64,000 nt of DNA. Source: Tanytarsus gracilentus. Taxonomy: Eukaryota > Arthropoda > Insecta > Diptera > Chironomidae. Below are positions 43,501 to 52,770 of the stretch, piece by piece. How positions within the stretch are numbered: the first letter of the stretch is position 1; each line of letters begins with the position of its first letter. Under the pieces are notes generated by a model, which did not search any database, was not told the origin of the DNA, and saw only the letters and a list, made by a program, of their open reading frames with translations. The position numbers and the translations under genes are program-made. The DNA lies in contig JAXRKN010000020.1 of the NCBI GenBank assembly GCA_038502055.1, positions 434,001-498,000 of the forward strand, written 5' to 3'.

Positions 43501-44741
43501 ATCATTTCTCGAATTTCCGAGTGAGAATTTAAACCCGAACGTGAACTTATGTCACACTTTGTGCATAAAATATTTATAAAATTTTCAGGATTCGATTTTG
43601 AAAATTTTTCGTTAAAATCTCGAATTAGATCTTTATTATCTGAACTTAAATTTGAAATTTTTTCATCTAATTTATTTTCATTTGACGCCAAAAAACTTTC
43701 GGAAAGTAAAAACGAATAAATTTCCATTTTTTCACTGTCGATCGCTTTTTCGAGTGCACAAATTTGATTTTCATCGCTGCAAAATTTAAAATCTGGAAAT
43801 TTATCTACAAATTTTTGAACTTTTTCTAAATTTCCAGATTTAATATTTTCATGAAAATCTTTTAAGGCTTTTGGAAAAGTTTTTAGATTTTGAGATTTTT
43901 CTTCTTCGTCGTAAAGAAAATCAAAAAATTCTTCTTCCCTTTTTTGAAGTATGTAAGAAAACTCAAAAAAATTGTTGTCGTGTGAAAATTTCCTCAATTT
44001 TTTCCAAAATTCAAATTTTTGAGAACTTTCGAGGAAAATATTTTCATCATTTTCAGCCACAATTAAAATTTTTAAAATTTCTTCAATTATTTTTAAATTT
44101 TTAGTCTCGATTGATTTTTCGATAATTTCATTTGTGATTTCAGGCACGAAAAGACTCAAAAGTCGAACTAGAATTAAATTTTTATCACTCAGAGCTTTTT
44201 TAAGTGGTTCAAATTTTTCACTTTCTACTGAAAGTTTTAAAAGTTTGAGAACTTTAATAAAATCTAAATCAACTATTGAAAGTTTTTGCTCGTTAATGGC
44301 CTCAAAAAAATTCTCGTGATTTTTAAAATTATTTTTTGCTTTTTCACATTCAGCAAGAAAAACTTTTTCCAATTTTATCAATGAAGAATTTTCATCGCTT
44401 TTAAGTTTTTGGTAAAAGTTTGAGGATTTATTTTGTGTTGAAAATTCTTGCACGAAAATTTCTCGACTTTGTGAAATCAACTTATTAAAAATTCTCCAAA
44501 AATTTGCATCTAAATTAGTTTTCACCTCGACCACAATCACGAAAATATTTGAATAATTTTCTAATTTTAAATTTTCGAGCAGTTTAAAATTTAAATTTTC
44601 TCGAATGAAAAGAATTTGAACTTTGTCGTTCGGAATTTCACAATTTTCTTCACTTAATCTTAAAATTTTATTATCGCTAATTTTTAATACTGAATTTATC
44701 TCCCTAATTTCACCGTCATCTGGTGCTTGATTTGCTTCCAT
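37569..44741 (-). CDS. Giant intronless HExxH-NACHT-ankyrin protein (copy B, 2390 aa)
   Basis: One open frame on the minus strand. The N-terminus (~1-300) has only weak similarity to copy A. A single LLSESFLASNENK unit stands where copy A has three. The peptidase-like module has HELSH at 485-489 (YGTFVHELSH), NDCLPFC, a conserved E in VCENIW, and AELAVRVNH. NACHT: Walker A DMAGSGKTS around 869-877, Walker B ILFDAFDE and TTRTHLEHD, nearly identical to copy A over about 190 residues. The ankyrin-like block tail starts near residue 1290 and has five FFMQ-type or degenerate blocks plus a C-terminus (FFRDHILKNYISC) unrelated to copy A. No signal peptide or membrane helix is seen. It is convergent with copy A, ~28 kb away, with unrelated genes between. 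An innate-immune or other sensor role is suggested only by architecture. Confidence 0.85.
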   Translation of the reverse strand: MEANQAPDDGEIREINSVLKISDNKILRLSEENCEIPNDKVQILFIRENLNFKLLENLKLENYSNIFVIVVEVKTNLDANFWRIFNKLISQSREIFVQEFSTQNKSSNFYQKLKSDENSSLIKLEKVFLAECEKAKNNFKNHENFFEAINEQKLSIVDLDFIKVLKLLKLSVESEKFEPLKKALSDKNLILVRLLSLFVPEITNEIIEKSIETKNLKIIEEILKILIVAENDENIFLESSQKFEFWKKLRKFSHDNNFFEFSYILQKREEEFFDFLYDEEEKSQNLKTFPKALKDFHENIKSGNLEKVQKFVDKFPDFKFCSDENQICALEKAIDSEKMEIYSFLLSESFLASNENKLDEKISNLSSDNKDLIRDFNEKFSKSNPENFINILCTKCDISSRSGLNSHSEIREMIQDLSKDEDLKPLLEFTAESDVKIVFDFKTASVKTLDPNYDEHTMGLAFFNRNLLYVGRDVDKESRYGTFVHELSHFVYFLLFENDCLPFCEGDEVCENIWTQIVENEKRKFNENSDNVEPIVRWVFECYESDYLHKAELAVRVNHMLAKYLNTQKVKGLKSIYSDLFTFNEVFILKFLRLPKIYKSIKLNNDFGLIENIKESKLQISELFEPKILNLPHNKIILTSKIPQLIFSQIIKEILNNSENHVELKVKNIFLSDKNVENEEFKILCEKSSVEKIFIQVNEDFELLTDFLDSKCRQKIYLICSEENSQDLVQKTSLPSSSFKFQWKNLSSESQKNILESEIKFQNISLQLSNFFKLSNEIRDEIFELLCQSEEIKINCGVSKLLKNFIPRKIEKKKKIVNENFVENDFNFGSTLRKVKKVKKMSEKFKYQEFQFDSFMESVLYNLIVLLSDMAGSGKTSALWKFYEILLVKFPDHWIIFISLKNHVEELSKGVGESFLDFMIKILNLNPLETEIFTQKFAKGEVKILFDAFDEISPKCKEETLKLFKLFKAQEKNQIWITTRTHLEHDLESGLEVLAHRLKILDESEQIKFLKEIWKPSRKSEKIIEECAEKLVNKISEMILSNPSVIGLPLIVEGLADYFKNEINENFTEKIEILKISIVYENLIIGANFKILNSKFPEKVEENLNKSDSILNVHQHLAIVHLFDEDLAENLNLNYDEDEWTLEEISRGGIVKYEKDLKVQFNHETYAEFLVAKVMIQIIKKSKKPNQFQLELYNKILSEENFKITRMFLDEMLENLDGNKFFDYFIKIVEFSTFRFIAQEGHLNIFEIIFNRVKISKIEIYKNLFETEDEKLKKTIFMEILPNLKNVENFEKISNEIFEFYGEKVFDEFSLRADTDGNTILHLMTYDKVKSEIFNLFSEKFLREEKLEKIIFKTNKSQQTFLDFCILKYDKNFDKLEKIFDFVSKKLKEKKQKELVKIKNVFGWNILHSAAFHDEKFSKLILHFIFQLFNKKELRELINEKDENGHNILHYAAQITKSEEIFKFLWLKISEIVENKKEFFMQKGNIGQNILQSSANNNNYPKNFQFVFKLAISFCENEKEVKNLILERNSQNINLITFAASFASRSNLEFLFEEILEIFGENEMKNLLRTTKGFKEMDLLRSAASQNKHKNSIEFVWKTFEENLTREEIFELLNEKDENGNNILHFAVVNIKSEEIFKFLWQKICENVENIKEFFMQKGNFDKNILQNSTINNPKIFPFVFNLAKSFCENEKEIKNLILEENSENLNMITFAANSASKSNLEFLFEEILEIFGENEMKNLLRTTGVLNQRNLLSLAASNNKNKDSIEFLWKTFEENLSREEICELLYEKDEIGDNILHHAAQVTISEEIFGFLWLKISENVENKKEFFMQKGHFDQNVLHKSTRNRNDPKVFPFVFNLAKSFCENEKELKILILEKNSINLNLISFAAGFAPKLNLEFLFEKILEIFGENEMKNLLRTTKGSIERNLLSLAASENDNKDSIEFLWKTFEENLTREEIFELLNEKDENGENILLIAARFVKSKNIFEFLWLKIKNYFLDEEKLRIFLKLKGFQGVNILLASIIHSNENTFLFIFENIFCQFFDFKDFFYECDDRGENFLHFLTKFGSVAMFEFAFKKLRENLSEEELKNFILEKNSENQNLITLAASFASKSNLEFLFEEILEIFGENEMKNLLRTKREFNELNLLSSAAMNNNKNSIEFLWKIFEENLTREEIFELLNEKDENGDNILLFAAVNIKSEEIFKFLWLKISENVENIKEFFMQKGNFHQNILQNSTINNPKIFHFVFNLTKSFCENEEELKILILEKNLINFNLITFAACFAPKPNLEFLFEKILEIFGENEMKNLLRTTKGFKEKNLLSLIAVNENSDAFEFVWKNFEENFSRDEMIDLLSEVDEDGENFLDLATEFANSEDTSNFFRDHILKNYISCTNI
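37900..40460 (-). repeat. Higher-order ~520-bp blocks of ankyrin-like repeats (gene B)
   Basis: The FFMQKG landmark (gcatgaaaaattc on the plus strand) recurs near 40301, 39776, 39257 and 38084; the first three are spaced 525 and 519 bp. The gap between 39257 and 38084 spans a block with a diverged centre (LRIFLKLKGFQGVN) and a FDFKDFFYECDD segment that in gene A lies near the C-terminus. Confidence 0.8.
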
Positions 44742-45194
44742 TTTATTTTAATTTCTGTTTAAAATTTAAATTAAAATTATTTTTTAAGAGTAAATAAATT
44801 TTTAATTTAAATTTTTTCTCTTTCAATTTTAAAACGGTTAGATCTTAAATTTATGTCGAGGCAATATTTTAAAACTTTGAATTCAGTGCGAGCATTGCTC
44901 ATCAACTTTATCCTCAATTTCTTTTTTTGAGAGGATAAATAGAAAAAATCTTAAGATTAATTTTTATTGGCAATTAAATTTAAGCAGAAAAACCTCCACT
45001 CATTCCGCTCCGACTGTAATATTTCATGCAGTGCAGTATGTTCGAAAATCTAACAATCCCGCTTCATACTCACATCTTCTCTCGCGTGCACCGAGAAGTT
45101 AAAAGTTTTGTGCCATCAGATTTAAAAACTAAAATTTAATAAAATTAAAATAATTAAATTAAGAAATTAACAATTTTTAAAAAATCTATTTTTC

Positions 45195-45430
45195 TTTACA
45201 AACTTTTAATCCTTTCAACGTCCTTGAAATATTTTCTGACCTAAATTTTTTTTTGGGGAAAGAAAAACAGCTGTTAATGGATTTCAATACAAAAAAATGT
45301 TAATCTCGCATTACTCACCGTTGTTTTTGTTGATAACGTTGTGTTTCTTCTTTTTCGTTTTAGAGACGTAAAAAATGTGTGGGAAGCTCAAAACTGCTCG
45401 ACAACTAAATTATCTATTGAAGTATGCGGT
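45195..45430 (-). promoter_or_regulatory. Leader/5' UTR region shared with NACHT gene A
   Basis: The reverse complement matches 1925-2160 (shared cccacacattttt, acagctgtttttctttccc, aatatttcaaggacgttgaa). A clean intron is predicted on the minus strand: donor gtgagt at 45318-45313 and acceptor tttag ending at 45241 (78 bp), followed by gtcag as in gene A. A second acceptor ttaaacag is present just before the ATG, as in gene A, so a further 5' UTR intron of roughly 300-450 bp is likely. Confidence 0.55.
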
Positions 45431-45690
45431 TTCTGAACTGGATCCTCAACAGCTTCAATACTAAAAAAATTAGTTTTCTTCATATTTTTAATGTCTTTTA
45501 TAATTAATTTAAAAAATTAAAATGGAATCACAACATAATTATATATGTTTTTTGATGGTTTAAGAAGATTATTAAAAGTTCAATGAAACTTTTACCATAA
45601 CATTCAACTTTTATTAAACTATTTTGAAAAACTTAAATTTTAAATATTTTGGGATTTAAAATTATCAAATTTATTACTCACATTCTCTCA

Positions 45691-45792
45691 CCAAAGCCAA
45701 TGACTTGTCTGATTGATTGTCCACTCAGAGGTAGCGCGCTGAATTTAATCAGGAGAGACGCGCCCGTTTAACCAAAGCCAATGATTTGTATG
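45691..45792. repeat. 81-bp partial tandem duplication, ccaaagccaatga
   Basis: ccaaagccaatgacttgt.tga at 45691 recurs as ccaaagccaatgatttgtatga at 45772. Between them is a GC-rich run, gtagcgcgctgaattt..gagagacgcgcccg, unusual for this spacer. Confidence 0.5.
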
Positions 45793-47604
45793 ATAATTTA
45801 TTGCGTGCTAGTCATGAAATAAAATTTATTTAGTTTAATTCAAAAAGTTAATTAAATAAATAATTTTTAATCCGAAATTTAAATTTTTACTTAAAATTAA
45901 AATTTTTTGGCTTAAATTATTTTTTGTACTTAAAAATTGATCGTTCGATAAAAGATTTTTTTTAACAAGTGGCAAAAAACTTTAAAGATTTAGTGTGAAA
46001 AATTTAAATATTTTATATTCATTTAAATTAATCATTTTTACCAATAAATCCTCAGTTTCAATCTGCTTTTAATTTTAATCTCTGTAATTATCTTCAGATT
46101 AAAGATTTTTGATAAAGAATCAACAATTCAATTCAGCTAGCAACACAAATTTTTATTCCTAAAGCTTTTGAAGAAAAAAGATAAGAAGTCCGAAATTTTT
46201 TAATTAGCAAGAGATAATTTTTATTATTTTTCAGATAAAGTTTATTGTGTGATAAAAACACAAAGAATTAAGAACTTGAACACGTGTATTGAAAATTCAC
46301 AATCACGCCAATAAAATTATTTTATTTATCTTTAAAAAAATATGAGGGTTTATTTGGGTTTTTCAACATTACAAAGAAATTAATCTAAAGTGTCACTTAG
46401 TGATAAAAATTATTTAATGCAATAAAAAAAATTCGGATTTCTCATCTGAGTTATTTAATTTTTCGCTTGAAATGGGCAATTACAAAAAATTACCTCTAAA
46501 GTAATTTAGTTTTAGGAAATTTAAAGTAGTGCTTCAGCAACTGACTGACTTTAATCTCTGGATAATTTAATAATTGGTTTTTTACTTTTTAATTTTTATG
46601 CTGAGGTCAACGTTAATTGTATGAAATGGGCCATTCATAAGGAGCATGCAGCTGACTGGCGAATAAAATTTGAATCAAGCTCTACGATTTTTTATACAAA
46701 GCAAACGCACACGTTCACGTTTTTGCTTTTAATTTTTCTTGATAAGAACCCAAAAAATTAATTTAATATTTTATCGAAAATCTCTCTAAGTAGAGTGGTA
46801 GTCCTACTTTAGTACTTTGGTTTTAATAAAATTTTAAGTAAATTAAATTAGAACTGTTGACTTTTTTTATATTAAAATTTCAAAACATAAATTAATTTGA
46901 GATTTAAAAATTTAAACTTTTATTCTTTTTATTTTTTATCACTTAGTTTTCACTCAATTTCCACGTGATTTCACATTTTGCTAAGTAAAAAAGTTTTTCT
47001 GCGTAATTTTTTTTTGATTTAATTCACCAAACATGATGCAAAAATTGAGTAATTTGAGGAAATGTTTATAATTAATTTTTTAAATATTTAAAACTTTATT
47101 TTTTTGCACTTTCAAGCTGATTTTTTATATAAAAAATAATTCAAAAAAATTTTTACTCACTTGCAAACTTTTATAAAAATTTTAAAATTTATTAAAATTT
47201 TTGTCTTCACTTTTTTAAACTTTGATTTTTTTTCGCTTTAATTAGAGTTTGATTTTAATTTTTTTAATTACATAATTTAATTTTTTGGTTCTTAATATGT
47301 GACTTATTTGCAACTGATTTGTTCAATTTTTAACCACTTTATAAAGAGAAGAATGTGAGTTCTGTTGCTTTTATAAGCAAGAAATTTTCTTTATCAACCG
47401 ATAAAGTTTATATATAGGGCTACCATGACTCGGGATATTACCGGTTCCAGTTAATTAATTTTTTAGAAATCGTGTCGAGTTTTTGGCAAAAAAATCTCCA
47501 TTGAGCATTAATAATTATTTCTCTATGACACAAAAATTTTATCAGCTCAGTTTTTTTAATATTTTAAATTACGAATATTTTTGTTTATAAAAATTCATGA
47601 CAGT

Positions 47605-49526
47605 TTAGTTTCGATATTCAAACAATCCTTGTGGAATTTTCTCAACGTCTGTTTTGCGAAATATTTTTTGCGGACTCACAAAAATTTGATTAGATTTTAA
47701 AATTGTTTCGGAATTTTTATTTTCTTTGTTTCCGCACCAAGCAAAAATGGCATAAAATATTTCAACAATCGAGAGCACCGAACATCCCATGAAGAGACCT
47801 GAAAGTAAACTTGAATAATTAAAATTGTAACGTTAATGATTGAATTACCTAATAAACCTCCAAAGTCGGCACTAAAAATAATTTAAAAAAAATTAAATTT
47901 ATTATTCTAAAAAATTAAATTAAACTTGCATGAAATTTTGAAGTTTGTAAGCCACAAAACTTTCGTAATCTTCAATTGTGTTCTCGGGAAAATTAAAATC
48001 GCCTCGAAAAATAATTAATTCGCTGTAAATAAATTCATTAATTAGTTAATTAATAAACCCGTCATTAATTAATCAATTAATTAATTATTGAAACTTTTTT
48101 ACCTCGAATTCAAATTTAAATGTGAAATTTCGCTCCAATCGTCGTAAGTCGACTCCGATGTTGACTGCACGGTATACTTGATGTCATTACAGCTCGAGAG
48201 ACAATCGCAATTGACAGTTTCATTTCCGATATTTGGATATCGCGAAGTAATTTTAAAATAACATTTCGCATCACGAAGTCGACAAATTTTTGTTGAGTTT
48301 TCACGTGGCATCGAAAATTTTACGCAGCCGCAAGTTTTGAGCGTGAAATTTGTCATGCATTCGAGCTCGCAGTGATTTTTTGTGTACGATTTAAAAAATT
48401 TGAGCTTTTTCTCGCCTTAAATAAAATTTTTGAAATTATTTTGGATTTTTTTAAATTAAATTTTTGAACTTTGAAATTTTTTTTAAATTAAATTTTTCTC
48501 ACCTTGAAAATAACATTTTCGATATTTCGGTTTAAATTTCTTCAAATCTTTTTCAGCCGAAAAACTTTTCGCAGTTAAATCGAAAATCTTCAATTTTCCA
48601 TAAGGAATTGCGTGAAATCGATGAAAAGGCGTTGGCATTTCATTCGGCAAGTGAAAAATTATCGTAAACGCTTTCAAATCACAAAAGTTTTCAGCGTCGA
48701 TATTTTTTAAAACTCCCGCAAACTTCAAATCATTAACTTTAAGAGCTCGAATGGGAAAAATATCTTCGTGATTGCTTTTGTAACCGGTGTCAGGAGTCCA
48801 AAGCTCAACTTCGTCATTCATTTTATTCACAGCAGAATTATTATGAAAAAAATAAATTTGCTAAATTTTTAATTAAAAAATTTGAATAAAATTTAAATTA
48901 AAAATTCCAACCTGCGATTTATCTTTGATTGGTCTAAAATCGTCACTAATTTCCTCATTAAAAATCGTGTTGAATCCTTGCATGTTGTAAGTGTAACAAA
49001 ATCCATATCGATCTGTCAAAATCATTTTGAAAATTTTCGTGCAGTCAAAAAAGTTCAAACTCAAAGTGCACGCGACCAAAAATTCGCCAACACTCAGCGA
49101 ACTTTTAGTGATAAATTCAACAATTTTTTGAGGATCATCGTCGCAAGTTGAATCTTTTGCGTAGTTTGCAAAACACCAATGATTATTCGCTGAAAAATAT
49201 TCGCACTCATTTTTTGATAAATTAACCGCATATTTTTCAGTTTTTCGAGCAATTTCAAAATATTTTCGAATGTCGACGATTTTATCGCGTGCAAAAACGG
49301 GATTACAAACTGTAAACGCGGGAAATGGAATTTCACGCGCTAATTTTTGATTAATTCTTAAGCCGAAATCGGGATTGACGAAAGTCTTCACGTACGAACT
49401 GTGAAGATAAAAGCAAAATCCACAAATCGATAAAAGAAAAGAAAAAGTCCAAAAAAATCGAGTAAATTTTGAGAGATTTGAATCGAAGATGTAAGAAACT
49501 CCGTGAACTGTCAGCGATGATGACAT
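47605..49526 (-). CDS. Pickpocket-type DEG/ENaC sodium channel subunit (copy 1)
   Basis: Six exons, 48912-49526, 48503-48860, 48103-48415, 47930-48022, 47849-47871 and 47605-47798, give 531 residues. Short cytosolic N-terminus, TM1 FFWTFSFLLSICGFCFYLHS (~24-43), the family motif FPAFTVC, a large Cys-rich extracellular domain (CGCVKFSMP, CDCLSSCNDIKY), then ADFGGLLGLFMGCSVLSIVE, the pre-TM2/TM2 with the GCS selectivity motif. Family knowledge: trimeric, amiloride-sensitive Na+ channels used in mechano-, chemo- and osmosensation or fluid transport. In-frame joining of exons 4 and 5 requires a GC-AG intron (AT|GCAAGT). The tandem paralog is at 49776-51699. Confidence 0.85.
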
Positions 49527-49775
49527 TTTTTATGATTAAATTTTTAAACCTTTCAACTGTGCAACACTCGATTGACTAAACTGATTTTGCATAATTTTAA
49601 ATGCTTTTATATCTTTCTGAAATTTTAAATAATTAATTAAGATTTTTTGCTTTCTAAACACGAAAAGCTCGTGATTAATTTTTAATGAAACATAATTGAC
49701 ATGATTATTTGCTCTTGGTGAAGGTTTTTAACCTTAAAAAATATTAATATTTTTGTTTAAAAAATTCATGTCAGT

Positions 49776-51699
49776 TTAGTTTCGATATTCAAACAATCCT
49801 TGTGGAATTTCCTCAACGTCTGTTTTGCGCAATATTTTTTGCGGACTCACAAAAATTTGATTAGATTTTAAAATTGCGTCGGAATTTTTATTTTCGTTGT
49901 TTCCGCACCAAGCAAAAATGGCATAAAATATTTCAACAATCGAGAGCACCGAACATCCCATGAAGAGACCTGAAAGTAAATTTGAATAATTAAAATTGAC
50001 GTTTATGAATTGAATTACCTAATAAACCTCCAAAGTCGGCACTAAAAATAATTAAATAAAATTAAATTTATTATTCTAAAAAATTAAATCAAACTTGCAT
50101 GAAATTTTGAAGTTTGTAAGCCACAAAACTTTCGTAATCTTCAATTGTGTTCTCGGGAAAATTAAAATCGCCTCGAAAAATAATTAATTCGCTGAAAATA
50201 AATTCATTAATATAATAATTTAATTAATAAACCCGTCATTAATTAATTAATTAATTAATTATTGAAACTTTTTTACCTCGAATTCAAATTTAAATGTGAA
50301 ATTTCGTTCCAATCGTCGTAGGTCGACTCCGATGTTGACTGCACGCTATACTTGATGTCATTACAGCTCGAAAGGCAATCGCAATTGACAGTTTTATTTC
50401 CGATATTTGGATATCGCGAAGTAATTTTAAAATAACATTTCGCATCACGAAGTCGACAAATTTTCGTTGAGTTTTCACGTGGCATCGAAAATTTTACGCA
50501 TCCGCAAGTCTTGAGTGTGAAGTTTGTCATGCATTCGAGCTCGCAGTGATTTTTTGTGTATGATTTAAAGAATTTGAGCTTTTTCTCGCCTTAAGAAATT
50601 TTTTAAAAATTATTTTTGTTTTTTTTAAATTAAATTTTTGAAGAGTGAAAATTTTTGGAAATTTTTTAATTTTTTTAAATTAAGTTTTTCTTACCTTGAA
50701 AATAACATTTTCGATATTTCGGTTTAAATTTCTTCAAATCTTTTTCAGCCGAAAAACTTTTCGCAGTTAAATCGAAAATCTTCAACTTTCCATAAGGAAT
50801 TAAATGAAATCGATGAAAAGGCGTTTGAATCTCATTCGGCAAGTGAAAAGTTATCGTTAAAGCTTTTAAATCACAAAAGTTTTCAGCGTCGATATTTTTG
50901 AGGATTCCAATGAAATTCAGATGGTTAAAGTTAAGCGCTCGTGCTGGAAAAATTATTTCCTGGTTTGTTTTGTAGCCGGCGTCGAGAGTCCAATGAGAGT
51001 CGTTGGAATTTTTCTGAATGTTCTAAAAAAAATTTATATTTAAATTTTATAAAAAAATTTTTCAACTCAACAAACCTTAAAAGCATAAAAATCTTTACTA
51101 ATTTCCTCATTAAAAATCGTGTCAAATCCTTGCATGTTGTAAGTGTAACAAACTCCATATCCGTAAGTTAAAATCTTGTTAAAAATTTTCGTGCAACTCT
51201 GAAAGTTCAAACTCAAAGTGCACGCGACCAAAAATTCCTCAACACTCAGCGAACTTTTGTCCATAAACTCGATAATTCTTTCCGGATCATCGTCGCATTT
51301 CGAATATTCGGCGTAATTGTCGAGACACCAGTGAGCGTTAGCCGAAAAATATTCGCACTCGCTTTCCGATAAATTCGTAGTGTGACTTTCACTTTGAAGA
51401 ATTATTTTGAAATAATCGCGAATGTCGAAAAGTTTATCGCGAGCGTAGAGTTGAGTGCAGACGCTGATTGCAGGAAATGGAATGTCGCGAGCTGATTTCT
51501 CAACGACTCTTGTGCCGAAATCGGGATTGACGAAAGTCTTCACGTACGAACTGTGAAGATAAAAGCAAAATCCACAAATCGATAAAAGAAATGAAAAAGT
51601 CCAAAAAAATCGAGTAAATTTTGAGTGAGTTGAATCGAAGATGTACCGAATGCCGTGAATTGAACTTTGATTCGAAATATTTGAGATTTCTTGACGCAT
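49776..51699 (-). CDS. Pickpocket-type DEG/ENaC sodium channel subunit (copy 2)
   Basis: Same six-exon plan: 51076-51699, 50695-51022, 50277-50589, 50099-50191, 50019-50041 and 49776-49969, giving 524 residues. TM1, the FPAISVC motif, the Cys-rich domain and TM2 are intact. From exon 3 to the stop codon, introns included, it is nearly identical to copy 1, whereas exon 1 and the start of exon 2 differ clearly (RVVEKSARDIPFPAISVC against RINQKLAREIPFPAFTVC). The GC-AG intron is conserved. Spacing to the stop-proximal copy is 249 bp, so the pair is a head-to-tail duplicate. Confidence 0.85.
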
Positions 51700-51929
51700 T
51701 TTTGAATGAAAAAATTTGCTTTTAAAATGTTCAAAAGTTTTCAGCGAACTAAATTGAAATTTTATATTTTAAAATATTTTTTCTTTATTTTCTGTTTAAA
51801 AATTAATAAAAGTTTATCATGCATGATCATGTTTAAAAAGTCATGTCAGATTTTATCAAAACACGTGTGGCTTGGATAATTTAATAAATATTTTGCAGGT
51901 TGATTAATTCAAAACTGTTAAGCTTTCAT

Positions 51930-52086
51930 CGGAGGTGGGCAATTACAAAAAAAACATAAAAAATTAGAAAAAATAGAAAAACTATCTATAACTGTAATGT
52001 AATTTAATTTTGGAAAATTCTATGAATTTTGTATAAAAATGTAATTAATTAAATTTAATTTTTTGTAATGTAATTGTCCATCTCTG
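51930..52086. mobile_element. MITE-like element, CAATTACA family, copy 2
   Basis: The left end cggaggtgggcaattaca (51930-51947) and right end tgtaattgtccatctctg (52069-52086) are inverted and match copy 1 at 850-967. The ~157-bp interior is AT-rich and itself repeats taatgtaattta, giving a long imperfect hairpin. Confidence 0.55.
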
Positions 52087-52141
52087 ACTTTGATATTTTC
52101 CATCTTGATAAAAAATATTAAAATCAAGAATTTTTTTCGAA

Positions 52142-52172
52142 ATTGATTGATTGATTGATTTGATTGATTGCT
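52142..52172. repeat. Simple repeat (ATTG)n/(GATT)n
   Basis: A 4-bp tandem run, attgattgattgattg, interrupted once by an extra t. No gene context. Confidence 0.8.
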
Positions 52173-52770
52173 GATGGGTAGCGACACAGAACTTAAGAAT
52201 AAAGATTTTTTTTCGAAATTTTACAAAAAAAAATTAAACACTGAATTTGATTCTAAAAAAATAATTTTTTTTATTTTCTTTCCCAAAATCAACTTAAATT
52301 TCTACTAAAAAGCGTCTCGCTTTTCATTTAAATTTTTTTGTACATTTTTTGGATGCTGTTTTTTGTCTTAAAATTATTTTATAAGTTTAAATTCACTAGA
52401 TTTAGTGCAAATGATAATTTTTGTTTAATTTTTGAAAGAAAAACTGTTAAAATTTTAAGTGTGAAAGTTCAATTTAATAAAGTTTATGTGGAATTTAAAG
52501 ATAATTGTCCATCTCTGATGCGAATCTCAACTCGGATAATATTTTCAAGAATTCAAATTATTATTCAACAATTTTTTTTCCCAAATCTAATAAATTTAAA
52601 ACATTTTCAAATCACAATTGCAACAATTTCTTTCTGTTAACAGCAAAAGTGATTTAAGATTCCATTTTACGTTGTCAATTTTCAAGCAGTCGTCATTTTT
52701 AAGTTATCGAGGATTGTCAATTGTCCATTGTAGTTTATAATTTATAAAAATTTATCATCTCTCACTCTCA

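Larger units (their letters stand above)
44742..47604. other. Intergenic region upstream of NACHT gene B
   Basis: Holds the leader shared with gene A (45195-45430), a small tandem duplication (45691-45792), and one end of a CAATTACA-type MITE near 46470. No coding exon is recognised. The right half is AT-rich, with no clear signals, and ends at the 3' flank of the pickpocket gene. Confidence 0.5.
51700..52770. other. Intergenic region between pickpocket copy 2 and FAS
   Basis: Contains a CAATTACA-family MITE (51930-52086), an attg/gatt simple repeat (52142-52172) and an isolated MITE right end (aattgtccatctctgatg near 52503). No exon recognised. Confidence 0.55.

Noticed and set aside
45720..45780. 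Possible tRNA gene (gaggtagcgcgctg resembles a D-arm)
   Set aside because: No matching box B, acceptor stem or anticodon arm could be found.
52338..52640. Plus-strand 100-residue frame
   Set aside because: Phe/Ile/Lys-rich chance frame in AT-rich spacer; it overlaps an isolated MITE end.
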